DNA from: Saccharopolyspora erythraea NRRL 2338
GTDB lineage: Bacteria > Actinomycetota > Actinomycetes > Mycobacteriales > Pseudonocardiaceae
Length of the DNA stretch: 64,000 nucleotides
NCBI RefSeq assembly: GCF_000062885.1
Contig: NC_009142.1
Location: 4,639,584 to 4,703,583, forward strand
Direction of reading: 5' to 3'
The notes beneath the pieces are model-generated. The model made no database searches and was not told where the DNA came from. It worked only from the letters and a program-made list of their open reading frames with translations. How positions within the stretch are numbered: position 1 is the stretch's first letter; each line of letters begins with the position of its first letter. This document shows, piece by piece, positions 35,082-43,763 of the stretch. Made by a program: the position numbers and the translations under genes.

Positions 35082-36557
35082 TCAGCCGCGGAACCAGCGC
35101 ATCGGCTCCGGTCTGATGTTCTGGTAGATGTGCTTGGCCTCCCGGTACTCGTCCAGTCCGGACGGTCCGAGCTCGCGCCCCACGCCGGACTGTCCGAACC
35201 CGCCCCACTCCGCCTGCGGCAGGTAGGGGTGGAAGTCGTTGATCCAGATCGTGCCGTGGCGCAGCCGGTTCGCCATCCGCTGCGCCCGGCTCGCGTCGTT
35301 GGTCCACACCGCCCCGGTGAGCCCGTAGCGCGTGTCGTTGGCCAGCTCCACGGCCTCGTCCTCGGTGCGGAACCGCTCGACGGTGACGACGGGCCCGAAC
35401 ACCTCCTCCTGCACGACGCGCATGCCGCGCTCGCAGTCGGCGAAGACCGTGGGCAGCAGGAAGAACCCGCTCGCCAGCTTCGGATCGTCCGGCCTGCGGC
35501 CGCCGGTCACCAGCCGGGCGCCCTCGCCGCGGGCGATCTCGACGTACTTCTCCACCTTCGCCAGGTGCTCGGCCGACACCAGCGGCCCCGTCTCGCTGTC
35601 CGGATCCAGGCCGTCGCCCACCCGGATGCGCTCGGCGCGGTCGGCGAGCTCGGCGACGAACCGGTCGTGCAGCTCGTCGGCGACGATCAGCCGCGATCCC
35701 GCCGAGCACACCTGGCCGGAGTCCAGGAAAGCCGCCGCCAGGGCGTAGTCGACCGCGGTTTCGAAGTCGGCGTCGGCGCAGACGACGTTGGGGTTCTTGC
35801 CGCCGAGCTCCAGCGCGACCTTCTTGACCCCCTCGGCCGCGCTCGCCATGATCTTGCGCCCGGTGAGCAGGCCACCGGTGAAGGAGACCAGATCGACCTC
35901 GGGGTGCGAGACCATCGCCGCGCCCACGGTCGCACCGTCGCCGAGCACGAGGTTGACCACGCCCGGCGGGCCACCCGCCTCCTCCAGCAGCTCGACCATC
36001 CTTATGGTGCTGAGCGGGGTGATCTCGCTCGGCTTGAGCACGAAGGTGTTGCCCGCGGCGAGTGCGGGCGCCACCTTCCACGACGCCTGCAGCAGCGGGT
36101 AGTTCCAGGGCGCGATGAGCGAGCAGACACCCACGGGCTCGTAGACCACCCGGCTGACCGCGTCGGGACCGGCGTCGACGTTGCGGCCGGCGTCCTTGCC
36201 GGTCATGTCGGCGTAGTAGGAGAACGCCGCGGTGACGTCGTCGACGTCGATACGGGCCTCGGCGATCGTCTTGCCGGTGTCGAGCGTCTCGGCCCGGGCG
36301 ATCGCCTCCTTGTCTCGCTGGAGCATCCCGGCGACCGCGCGCAGCACCTCGGCGCGCCGCTTGCTGGGGCCGAAGGCCCAGTCACCGTCGTCGAAGGCCC
36401 GCCTGGCGGCCCGCACCGCACGGTCCACGTCGGTCTCGTCGGCTTCGTCGACGGTCGTGAGCACGCTCGCGTCGAACGGGTTGATGACCTCGCGCTCGCG
36501 CCCGTTCTGGGAGGCTGTCCACCGACCGTCCACGTAAAGGCTGGGCACGCCGGACAC
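35082..36557 (-). CDS. Aldehyde dehydrogenase, betaine-aldehyde type
   Basis: 491 residues, standard ALDH length. NAD-binding and catalytic motifs: APWNYPLLQASWKVAPALAAGNTFVLKPSE, VALELGGKNP with the catalytic Glu, and the cysteine nucleophile in DSGQVCSAGSR. The fold matches betaine/aminoaldehyde dehydrogenases. First gene of the operon with the GMC enzyme and the permease. Start ATG 36557. Together they suggest alcohol to acid oxidation, for example choline to glycine betaine, which would serve osmoprotection or catabolism. Confidence 0.9.
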   Translation of the reverse strand: MSGVPSLYVDGRWTASQNGREREVINPFDASVLTTVDEADETDVDRAVRAARRAFDDGDWAFGPSKRRAEVLRAVAGMLQRDKEAIARAETLDTGKTIAEARIDVDDVTAAFSYYADMTGKDAGRNVDAGPDAVSRVVYEPVGVCSLIAPWNYPLLQASWKVAPALAAGNTFVLKPSEITPLSTIRMVELLEEAGGPPGVVNLVLGDGATVGAAMVSHPEVDLVSFTGGLLTGRKIMASAAEGVKKVALELGGKNPNVVCADADFETAVDYALAAAFLDSGQVCSAGSRLIVADELHDRFVAELADRAERIRVGDGLDPDSETGPLVSAEHLAKVEKYVEIARGEGARLVTGGRRPDDPKLASGFFLLPTVFADCERGMRVVQEEVFGPVVTVERFRTEDEAVELANDTRYGLTGAVWTNDASRAQRMANRLRHGTIWINDFHPYLPQAEWGGFGQSGVGRELGPSGLDEYREAKHIYQNIRPEPMRWFRG

Positions 36558-36601
36558 CTACTTCCCTCAACCGGGGGTCGGATGCCGAAATGGTCCCTCA
36601 G

Positions 36602-36640
36602 CCGCCGGTCCGCGGCGACCCGGCAGGCGCGGACCGGCGG
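36602..36640 (-). terminator. Strong hairpin between aldehyde dehydrogenase and pseudogene
   Basis: CCGCCGGTCCGCG (36602-36614) and CGCGGACCGGCGG (36628-36640) form a perfect 13-base stem with a 13-base loop. Likely ends the upstream P450 transcript before the aldehyde dehydrogenase operon. Confidence 0.55.
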
Positions 36641-36728
36641 TCGCCGACGGGGCGGGGACGAACGCGCGACGGTGTAGCCGCGGGGAAGAACCCATGAGTC
36701 TTCCGGTCGCCACGGCAACCCGGATGAC

Positions 36729-37186
36729 TCACGGGTGGCCGGGCACCAGGACCAGTCGAATCGCGTCGCCGCCACTGCGCTGCAGGCGTTCGACCGCTTC
36801 AGCGGCGTCGGCGAGCGGGATGTGCGCGCTCACCGAGGGCGCCAGGTCGATCCGCCCGGTCGCTGCGAGGCGGACCAGGTCCTCGACGTGCTCCGGCGCC
36901 GATCCGAAGTGGCCGCGCCGCTGGTTGAGCTGGTAGCTGAACCTGGTTCCGCCGGGATGGTGACCGGCTCGGCACCGCGCCCTCGCCTTCGGCGCCGACC
37001 TCGCGCTCGCCCCCGCGGCGCCGGACTTCGATACAAGCGGTCCGGGAGGCGACCGACGGGCGCGGTCTCGACGCGGCGTTCGACTTCGCCGGCGTGCCCG
37101 CCGTCAGGGAGCGGGCCGCCGCCGTCCTCGGTCGCGCCGGTGCCCTGGTCCTGGTGGGGCTCACCGACCTGCGTCATCGTCGTCAT
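36729..37186 (-). pseudogene. Alcohol dehydrogenase (MDR family) remnant with internal inversion
   Basis: Minus strand 36970-36729 encodes the C-terminus of a zinc-type/MDR alcohol dehydrogenase: EPVTIP, then (one base lost) GGTRFSYQLNQRRGHFGS and DAAEAVERLQRSGG up to a TGA at 36729. The middle of the enzyme lies on the PLUS strand at about 36973-37164: RALAFGADLALAPAAPDF, one extra base near 37036, then AVREATDGRGLDAAFDFAGV and GALVLVGLT. Flipping that segment in place rejoins VGLT to EPVTIP in order. A start-like ATG at 37186 with AGGAGCGAAG remains 30 bases after the P450 stop; the N-terminal domain is gone. Confidence 0.75.
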
Positions 37187-37216
37187 CTTCGCTCCTGTCG
37201 CTCGTGCGTCGTGGGA

Positions 37217-40200
37217 TCAGCCCGCGTAGACGTCTTCGACGTAGCAGCCTCCGGCGATCATCGCCTGCAGCCACTCATGCGCGGAGGCGTCGTCGGCGCC
37301 GGGCGTGCGCTCGCGGTAGATGCCGCGGAACGCCTCGCGCACGCCCGGCGCCATGTGGCGGCCGTCGCCGCAGACCAGGACCCGCGCGCCCGACTCGAGC
37401 AGCGCCCACACCTCGCCGGCCTCGGCGGCGATGCGGTGCTGGACGAAGCACTGCCCGCCGACCGGCGCCTCGTTGAAGGCGGGCCGCATCGCCACCGCGC
37501 CCGCCGACTCGGCCGCCCGCAGCTCCGCCGAGTGCAGGTAGTCGGCGTCGGGGGCGTCGCAGCCGAAGTAGCACAGCGCCGGAGCCTGCCGGGCGCCGTT
37601 GGCGACCCGCTCCCGCCGGTCGGCGATGACGCCGCGGAAGGGAGCGAGGCCGGTCCCGGCCGCGACCATGATCAGCGGCTCATCGGGCGCCACGCGGAAG
37701 TCCTCCCGGCACGGCTGCACGCGGGCCAGGACGGTGTCGCCCGGCCGCACCTCGCTCAGGTGGCGCGACCCGGCGCCCCGGAACTCCCCGCGCCCGGACC
37801 GGGCCGGTGCGCGCAGCACGGACACCATCAGGTCCACGTGCCGGGGGTCCACGGCCGGCGACGAGGAGACCGAGTACTGCCGGGGCCTCGTCGCAGGCAG
37901 CAGTTCGAGCAGAGCGGACCAGCTCAGCGCGTCGCGCAACGCCGGGTGGTCCTCGATGAGATCCCACAGCGTCCGGTGGTCCGCCGTCCCCGAGCGCGCT
38001 TCCTCGGCCAGACCGCGCAGCGCGGCCCGCTCCGGCGGGCACGGGTTGAGCGCCGCGAGCGCGTCGAGTCCGTCGGGGGTCGGCGGGTCCTGCAACTCGA
38101 CGTGGTGGGACAGCAGCTCGCGGACCGTGAGCGACCGGTCGAAGGTGAGCCGCCCGGGACGCTTCGCCCTGATGTCGAGCACGGTGTCGAGGTCCACGCC
38201 CAGCACACCGGCCGCGCGTTCGACGAGCGCGGCGTCGTGCACCGGCAGCACCGCCAGGTGGTCCGCCGTCCGGTAGGCGGTGCCCTCCGGGAGCGCGAGG
38301 CGCACGAAGCGCTTGGTGCGCGGGTAGTCCGGCGCGGTGAGGTCGGCGACCTCGGTGACGGTCATCTCGACCATGCCGTGCCGTGCGGCGAGCGAGTCCA
38401 GCGCTCCGCCGGTCACCTCCGAGACGGTGTAGGCGGGCCCGTCCCCTTCCGGCGCGGCGGCCACCGCGTCGGGATCGCCGCTGCGTTCCAGCAGCGCGGT
38501 CTCCAGCGCCGCGCTGAACCGGCGCACCGCACCGGCCAGGTCGCCCGAGGCGTCGGCTTCGCCGCGCTCGAGGATCCGGGTGCCGCCGAGCTCGGCGAGC
38601 CGGGCGTCGATGCGCGTGGGCACGTGCTGGTAGGTCGCCGCCCAGTTGCGGTCGCCGACGCCGAGCACGGCGAAGTCGACGCCGTCGGCGGCACCCGGCT
38701 CGGCCTCGTCGAGCCACCGCGAGAACGACACCGCGTCGTCGGTCGGCCGGCCGTTGTAGGACGCGGCGACCACGATCACGGGCCGGTCGGACGGCAGATT
38801 CCCGGCGTACTCGTCGAGCGGGGCGACCGCCGTGTCGCAGCCGAGCTCTCCGGCCGCCAGGGCGAGCTGAGCCGCGAAATCGCGGCAGGTCCCGTAGTTG
38901 GAACCGTGCAGGAGCAGGAGTCCCGTGCCCGGCAGGACGCGGCCGGGCCGCCGGGCGGCGTCGGCGGGCTCACCGGGCGCCGCGGAAGGGAGTCCTACCG
39001 GCAACGCGAGCCGGTTGGTGACCCGGTCTGCGGCGGTGCGCGCACGCACGGCGAGTGTCAGCCCCTCCGGCTTGAGCGTCAGGGTTTCCTTGACCTTCAA
39101 CCGGTAGCCGGCGTGGTCGACGAGCCGGTAGCGGTGCGCCAGCATCGCCAGCACCATGGTCGCCTCGTCTAGCGCGAACTGCCGTCCGATGCACGCGCGT
39201 TCTCCGGTGCCGAACGGCTTGAAGGCGTGCGGGCCGCGTGCCGCCTCGGCTTCCGGGGCGAAGCGCGCGGGATCGAACAGCTCCGGGTTGTCGCCCCGCA
39301 CCGGGCTGCGGTGCAGCATCGGGATGAGCACGGCCGCCGCCTCCCCCGCGCGCATCGGGATCCGGCCGCCGAGCACGGTGTCGTGGCGGGCCTGGCGGCC
39401 GAAGGCGGGCGCCGACGGCCACAGCCGCAGCGTCTCGTTGAGGACCTGCCGGGTGTAGGTCAGCCGCCCGATGTCCTCGAAGGACGGCTCCGGGTCCGGG
39501 CTGTCGCCCCACAGCTCGTCGGCCTCGCGCTGGACCAGCCGCAGCACCGTCGGGTTCTTCGCGAGGTAGTGCAGGGCGAACGACAGGGTGCCCGAGGTCG
39601 TCTCGTGGCCGGCGATCAGGAAGGTGATGATCTGGTTGCGGATGTTGGCCGCGTCCAGCGTGGTGCCGTCGGCGGGGTGCCTGGCGCCGAGCATGAGGCC
39701 GAGCAGGTCCTCCCCCGAGGTGTCCCCCTCGGCCGCCCGCGTGTTGATCACCTCGTCGACCACCGAGGCCAGGTAGCGCGCGTCGGCGCGGAAGGCCTCG
39801 TCGCGCTCGCTGTGGTCGGTTCCCGGCACCCGGCTCAGCCGGGTCATGCTCCAGTCCAGGCACCGCACCATGGCGCCGACGAAGGGGTGCGGCTCGGCGC
39901 GGCCGAAAGAACCGAAGTCGAAACCGAAGCCGGCCAGGCCGATGGTGTCCAGCGTCATCCGGGTCATGTCGTCGGGCACGTCGACCGGCGCCGACGCCGC
40001 GGCGGCGCGGTCCCAGGAGTCCAGCAGCCGCCGGGCCACCCGCAGCATCACCGGGTGGTAGGTGCGCATCGATCCCAGTGCGAAGGCGGGCATCAGGATG
40101 TCGTGCGCCTTCGCCCAGTTGAATTCGTCGTTGTAGGCGGTGAACAGGCCGTCGGCGGCGAACTCCCGCACGTTCTCCAGCGCCGGACCGACGGCCTTGG

Positions 40201-40402
40201 CGAACCGCTGCTCGTCGGACAGCTCCGCCACCAGGTCGACGTCGCTGACCAGCAGGCTCTGGAACTCGCGGGTGCGGCGCCGGAACACCGGGCCGTGCCG
40301 CCGGGCCAGCTCCATCGCCTGCTGGGTGGGCGTGGCGGTGAGCCCGGTGCCGGAGACGTCGGCGACGGGGACGTCGTCGTGGTGGAGCGGGGTCTGGGTC
40401 AT
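37217..40402 (-). CDS. Self-sufficient cytochrome P450-reductase fusion (CYP102 type)
   Basis: 1061 residues. Haem domain (about 1-460): residues 85-88 GLFT with F87 as in P450 BM3, oxygen-activation motif AGHETT (264-269), E323-x2-R326, and haem-ligand Cys404 in FGTGERACIGRQ. A linker leads to an FMN domain (LLLLHGSNYGTCRDFAAQLA, about 500) and FAD/NADPH reductase domains (PRQYSVSSSP, VAAGTGLAPFRGVI, YFGCDAPDADYLH). This architecture hydroxylates fatty acids or similar substrates with electrons from NADPH, in the cytoplasm. ATG at 40402; the frame is open upstream, but that part is Arg-rich. A palindromic promoter site lies about 100 bases upstream. Confidence 0.94.
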   Translation of the reverse strand: MTQTPLHHDDVPVADVSGTGLTATPTQQAMELARRHGPVFRRRTREFQSLLVSDVDLVAELSDEQRFAKAVGPALENVREFAADGLFTAYNDEFNWAKAHDILMPAFALGSMRTYHPVMLRVARRLLDSWDRAAAASAPVDVPDDMTRMTLDTIGLAGFGFDFGSFGRAEPHPFVGAMVRCLDWSMTRLSRVPGTDHSERDEAFRADARYLASVVDEVINTRAAEGDTSGEDLLGLMLGARHPADGTTLDAANIRNQIITFLIAGHETTSGTLSFALHYLAKNPTVLRLVQREADELWGDSPDPEPSFEDIGRLTYTRQVLNETLRLWPSAPAFGRQARHDTVLGGRIPMRAGEAAAVLIPMLHRSPVRGDNPELFDPARFAPEAEAARGPHAFKPFGTGERACIGRQFALDEATMVLAMLAHRYRLVDHAGYRLKVKETLTLKPEGLTLAVRARTAADRVTNRLALPVGLPSAAPGEPADAARRPGRVLPGTGLLLLHGSNYGTCRDFAAQLALAAGELGCDTAVAPLDEYAGNLPSDRPVIVVAASYNGRPTDDAVSFSRWLDEAEPGAADGVDFAVLGVGDRNWAATYQHVPTRIDARLAELGGTRILERGEADASGDLAGAVRRFSAALETALLERSGDPDAVAAAPEGDGPAYTVSEVTGGALDSLAARHGMVEMTVTEVADLTAPDYPRTKRFVRLALPEGTAYRTADHLAVLPVHDAALVERAAGVLGVDLDTVLDIRAKRPGRLTFDRSLTVRELLSHHVELQDPPTPDGLDALAALNPCPPERAALRGLAEEARSGTADHRTLWDLIEDHPALRDALSWSALLELLPATRPRQYSVSSSPAVDPRHVDLMVSVLRAPARSGRGEFRGAGSRHLSEVRPGDTVLARVQPCREDFRVAPDEPLIMVAAGTGLAPFRGVIADRRERVANGARQAPALCYFGCDAPDADYLHSAELRAAESAGAVAMRPAFNEAPVGGQCFVQHRIAAEAGEVWALLESGARVLVCGDGRHMAPGVREAFRGIYRERTPGADDASAHEWLQAMIAGGCYVEDVYAG

Positions 40403-40499
40403 GCGGTGCCTTCCGCGGTTCGGGTGGTCGGTCGCCGCCTCCGGTCGGCGGCGGCTGCCTCCACGGTTCCGCGCCGGAAGGGGCGCGCAGGGGCCGATC

Positions 40500-40517
40500 A
40501 CTACACGAACCTGTAGT
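40500..40517. promoter_or_regulatory. Palindromic operator/promoter between P450 and regulator genes
   Basis: ACTACACGAACCTGTAGT: perfect 6-base arms around a 6-base spacer in an AT-richer island between the divergent genes. TAGTACT overlaps its right arm and could be a -10. Likely bound by the adjacent PAS-LuxR regulator or RNA polymerase. Confidence 0.55.
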
Positions 40518-40536
40518 ACTCTGCGGCGCCGCGGCC

Positions 40537-41328
40537 TTGCGCCCCGGACCTCGACGTGGCAGGTGGTGGACGAGCGATGGGCACCGAGCCGAGCGGGCGC
40601 GGCGAAGCGAGCCCGGTGCGTCCGCGCGGAGTGAGCGCGGCGGTCCCGCGCCGGGCCTGCGCGGCGGTACGGCGCCGGGCCTGCGCGGCGGCGATGCCGC
40701 GGTCGCGTGGCGCAACCGCGCCGTCCTGCTGTTCGACCACCTGCCGATGCCGATGGCGGTGTGCGACACCGACGGCGTCTTCCTGCTCGCCAACCCCGCC
40801 ATGGCGGCCGAGTGGGCGACGCTGCCGGGGCGGCTGCACGGGCAGAACGCGCTGGACCTGTTCCGCCCCAGGGAGACGACCCAGCTGCACCCGATCGTCG
40901 AGGCGGTGCGGCTGCGGCGGCGCTCGCGCTACCCGGTCGAGGTGCTGTGGACGACGGCCGACGGTGTGCGCCGCCACGGCGAGCTGGTCGTCGACGTCGT
41001 CGGCGAGGCTCCCGACGCCCAGGCCGCGCTGCTGGTCTTCCTGCACGTGCTCGGGGACGTGGAGCAGCCCGCGGAAGCCGAGGGCGGTGACGCCCGGGTC
41101 AGTCCGGTCGAGGCCAGGATCCTCGCGCTGGTCGCGGGCGGCGGCACCACCGCGCAGGTGGCCAAGGCGGTCGGCATGACCGCCGACGGGGTCAACTACC
41201 ACCTGCAACGGCTGTCCCGGCGCTGGGGCTCGCCGAACCGGACCGCGCTGGTCGCCCGCGCCTACGTGCTGGGCGTGCTGCGGCCACGCGCCTGGCCACC
41301 GGGACCCGGTACCGCCGCCGCACCATGA
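40537..41328 (+). CDS. PAS-LuxR transcriptional regulator
   Basis: Up to 263 residues. PAS-like domain (about 65-165; AVLLFDHLPMPMAVCDTDGVFLLANPAMAAEW) and a C-terminal LuxR-type HTH (VSPVEARILALVAGGGTTAQVAKAVGMTADGVNYHLQRLSRRW). The only in-frame start upstream of the PAS domain is TTG at 40537; the N-terminal 60 codons include a perfect 8-codon tandem repeat (40648-40667 and 40672-40691) and look non-globular. A better ATG at 40577 is in another frame, so a frameshift or a later start is possible. Divergent from the P450 gene, its probable target. Confidence 0.72.
   Translation: MRPGPRRGRWWTSDGHRAERARRSEPGASARSERGGPAPGLRGGTAPGLRGGDAAVAWRNRAVLLFDHLPMPMAVCDTDGVFLLANPAMAAEWATLPGRLHGQNALDLFRPRETTQLHPIVEAVRLRRRSRYPVEVLWTTADGVRRHGELVVDVVGEAPDAQAALLVFLHVLGDVEQPAEAEGGDARVSPVEARILALVAGGGTTAQVAKAVGMTADGVNYHLQRLSRRWGSPNRTALVARAYVLGVLRPRAWPPGPGTAAAP
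40648..40691 (+). repeat. 8-codon tandem repeat in regulator N-terminus
   Basis: A 20-base identical segment repeats at 24-base spacing, encoding PGLRGG-TA then PGLRGG-DA. Confidence 0.65.
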
Positions 41329-41368
41329 CCCGGCTCAGCGCCCGCTCCCATGCGCGCGGCCGGCGGTC

Positions 41369-41755
41369 TCATCCCGATTCGTCCTCGCGACGGGTGCTGT
41401 CCTGGATGTGCTGCGCCTCGGCCCAGTAGCTGTCGGCGTCGGACGCCGCGGCGTTGAGGACCTGGTGCAGGTGCCGGAGGTGCTCCACGGCCCGGTCCAG
41501 CGCCTCCTGCGGGTGGTCGTGCAGGGCGTCGCGGTACAGGCGCTCGCGATCGGTGTCGTCGAACAGGTCCACCAGGCTGCGGGTGAAGTAGTCGAGGCTG
41601 CTCAGGACACCCAGCAGCGCGGAGCCGTAGGCGGGCCAGTCGGGCCGCCGCAGCGATGCCGTGCTCAGCCCGCTCGCGGCCTGGTCGAGCGCCTCGCGGG
41701 CCTGGTAGACGCTCTCCAGCGGGTGCTTCGCCGGCGTGCTGGCGTTCTCGTACAT
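41369..41755 (-). CDS. Hypothetical helical protein (128 aa)
   Basis: Not recognised. 128 residues, largely helical (ESVYQAREALDQAASGL; ALDRAVEHLRHLHQVLNAAASDADSYWAEAQHIQ), soluble, with a conserved-looking LSSLDYFTRSLVDLF core. ATG at 41755 has GGGAGG upstream. Similar short four-helix proteins are common in actinomycetes without known roles. Confidence 0.65.
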   Translation of the reverse strand: MYENASTPAKHPLESVYQAREALDQAASGLSTASLRRPDWPAYGSALLGVLSSLDYFTRSLVDLFDDTDRERLYRDALHDHPQEALDRAVEHLRHLHQVLNAAASDADSYWAEAQHIQDSTRREDESG

Positions 41756-41966
41756 CCCGCGACCTCCCGCTCATGCCCGGCCGGTGGTCGGCCGGTGGCG
41801 GCCGGGCCCTTCGGCCGGACCGGGACCGCCGCACCGAGCACGACTCCTCGGCGAGCCACGTCTGCTTCCCGACATCCTCACAGCCCCGCCGCGACTCCGC
41901 CCGGTCGCGACGGCGACAGCCCGCCGGGCGTCGCGGCACCCGGCGGGCTGGGCTGCACGGCGGTGG

Positions 41967-42161
41967 TCACGCCGAGGGCGGCAGCACGCCCCCGCGCAGC
42001 TCCCAGCGCCTGGTGACGACGTTGCGGACCCAGTGCAGCTCGGCTTCCTGCTCCCACGGCCGCAGCGACGCGTGGTACTGGTCCCACAACCGGTTCTGGG
42101 TGGCGATGAAGCGGCGGAAGGCGCCCCGCCTGCGCTGCGGGGTCGGCGTGAGCGTGTTCAT
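41967..42161 (-). CDS. Small basic hypothetical protein
   Basis: 64 residues from ATG 42161, with GAGGGG about 8 bases upstream (GTG 42170 is an alternative). Basic and Trp-rich: QRRRGAFRRFIATQNRLWDQYHASLRPWEQEAELHWVRN. No known motif. It lies between two regulators, followed upstream by repeat copy B. Confidence 0.55.
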   Translation of the reverse strand: MNTLTPTPQRRRGAFRRFIATQNRLWDQYHASLRPWEQEAELHWVRNVVTRRWELRGGVLPPSA

Positions 42162-42192
42162 GGCGGTCACCCCTCGGAGGTGCTGGTGGCTC

Positions 42193-42275
42193 TGGGTTCT
42201 GTTTCGTGAGCGGCGTCAGCCGCTTGCGGTGTGGGCCTCAGCTCGTTCCGCCACCCGCCCCGCTAGGCAGACCAC
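42193..42275 (-). repeat. Dispersed intergenic repeat, copy B (inverted)
   Basis: Read on the minus strand, 42275 to 42245 gives GTGG...GCGGGTGGCGGAAC as in copy C, then GAGCTGAG, and a hairpin AGCGGC-gtca-GCCGCT at the far end followed by AGAACC-like bases. It is a compact version of copy C (63322-63510) lacking about 95 internal bases. Confidence 0.65.
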
Positions 42276-42392
42276 TTCAGGAGCATTTCTGGGCGGCCGG
42301 CTCATGGCACTCAGTGTGCGAGGCACCAAATCCCGCCAACAGTGGCGCTCACGCCGTTGTGCTGCAAAATCCTGCCAGCTACCGTTGGGGGC

Positions 42393-43355
42393 ATGCTGCG
42401 ATCCGTCTCGGCGGTCGTGATGCAGGGTGTCGCCCCCTTCGAGCTGGGCGTGATCTGCGAGGTCTTCGGCGTCGACCGCACCGGTGACGGCGTGCCGCCG
42501 TTCGACTTCCGCATCTGCGGCGAAAGCGCCGGAGAGCCCGTGCGCACAACGACCGGCATGAGCGTCGTTCCCGACCACGGGTTCGAAGGCCTGCGGGGTG
42601 CCGACGTGGTGGCCGTGCCCGCGGGCACCCTGCGCGACACCTATCCGCCCCGCCTGCTCGACGCGCTGCGCGACGCCGCGGCCGACGGCGCCACGCTGCT
42701 CTCGGTCTGCACGGGCGCGTTCGTGCTCGGCGCGGCCGGACTGCTCGACGGGCGCCGCTGCACGACGCACTGGTACCAGGCCGACGCGTTCCGGCGCCGG
42801 TTCCCGGCGGCCCTGCTCGACCCGGACGTGCTCTACGTCGACGACGGCGACATCGTGACCAGCGCGGGCACCGCGGCGGGCATCGACGCGTGCCTGCACC
42901 TGGTGCGCCGCGAGCTCGGCTCCCGGATCACCGGCCGGATCGCGCGCCGCATGGTGGTGCCGCCGCAGCGCGACGGCGGGCAGCGCCAGTTCATCGACGT
43001 GCCCACGCCGGAGCACCCCGGCGACAGCCTGCAACCGCTGCTGGACTGGATGGGCGACCGGCTCGCCGAGGACCACACCGTGGCCGACCTGGCGCGGCAG
43101 GCGCGCATGTCCGAGCGCACCTTCGCCCGGCGCTTCGTCGCCGAGACCGGCACCACGCCGAGCCGCTGGCTGGCGACCCAGCGCGTGCTCTACGCCCGGC
43201 GGCTGCTGGAGGACACCCAGCACGGCATCGAGCAGATCGCCCGCGACTGCGGCTTCGGCACCGCCGCGCTGCTGCGCCACCACTTCCGCCGCGTCGTCGG
43301 GGTCACCCCGACCGACTACCGGCGCACGTTCTCCCAGAAGCGCGCCGCCGCTTGA
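42393..43355 (+). CDS. GlxA-type AraC-family regulator with DJ-1/PfpI domain
   Basis: 320 residues from ATG 42393. N-terminal DJ-1/PfpI domain (about 5-170): ADVVAVPAG, then SVCTGAFVLGAAGLLDGRRCTTHW. C-terminal AraC double HTH (about 215-315): MSERTFARRFVAETGTTPSRWLATQRVLYARRLLEDT and DCGFGTAALLRHHFRRVVGVTPTDYRR. Family members control amine or arginine catabolism and related genes. The following GMC oxidoreductase, about 400 bases downstream, is a possible target. Confidence 0.9.
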   Translation: MLRSVSAVVMQGVAPFELGVICEVFGVDRTGDGVPPFDFRICGESAGEPVRTTTGMSVVPDHGFEGLRGADVVAVPAGTLRDTYPPRLLDALRDAAADGATLLSVCTGAFVLGAAGLLDGRRCTTHWYQADAFRRRFPAALLDPDVLYVDDGDIVTSAGTAAGIDACLHLVRRELGSRITGRIARRMVVPPQRDGGQRQFIDVPTPEHPGDSLQPLLDWMGDRLAEDHTVADLARQARMSERTFARRFVAETGTTPSRWLATQRVLYARRLLEDTQHGIEQIARDCGFGTAALLRHHFRRVVGVTPTDYRRTFSQKRAAA

Positions 43356-43763
43356 TCGTCCACTGAGGACTAGTACCGGGCTTCCGAAAACGGCTTGCCC
43401 GCTCGTGCCCCGGCCGCTAACGTCCGGCTCGTGGGTACGCCGATCAGCGACAGGTCCTGAGCGAGCCCACCGGCGTCCGCGCCGGTGGGCGACTTCGGCC
43501 TACCCGGAAAACCCGGCTTCGCCGACCTCGCTCGCAGAACTGCCCACTTCTCGGGGCGCTTGCCCCCTCCTCTGAACCGGCGGCCTGATACCGCCGCGCG
43601 CCCACACGGGCTCGGCGGACGCCTCGCGCCGCGCGGACGAGCGGGTCGCGCGGCGCGTCGATGCCGAGGATCTTCCGGACCGGCCGACAGCACCACTCGC
43701 ATTCGACGGGGATGGCGACTCCCTATTCCTCATCTCCGGATGGTCATCGGAAGGAAGATTCAA
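43356..43763. other. Intergenic region before the second GMC gene
   Basis: About 400 bases without a convincing gene. It holds a perfect hairpin (43466-43489). Downstream frames are open but have shifting, Arg/Pro-rich composition. Confidence 0.4.
43466..43489 (+). terminator. Perfect 10-base hairpin
   Basis: CCCACCGGCG-tccg-CGCCGGTGGG. A nine-codon GTG-TGA frame (43432-43461) ends just before it, so an attenuator is conceivable, but a terminator for the upstream regulator is simpler. Confidence 0.4.
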
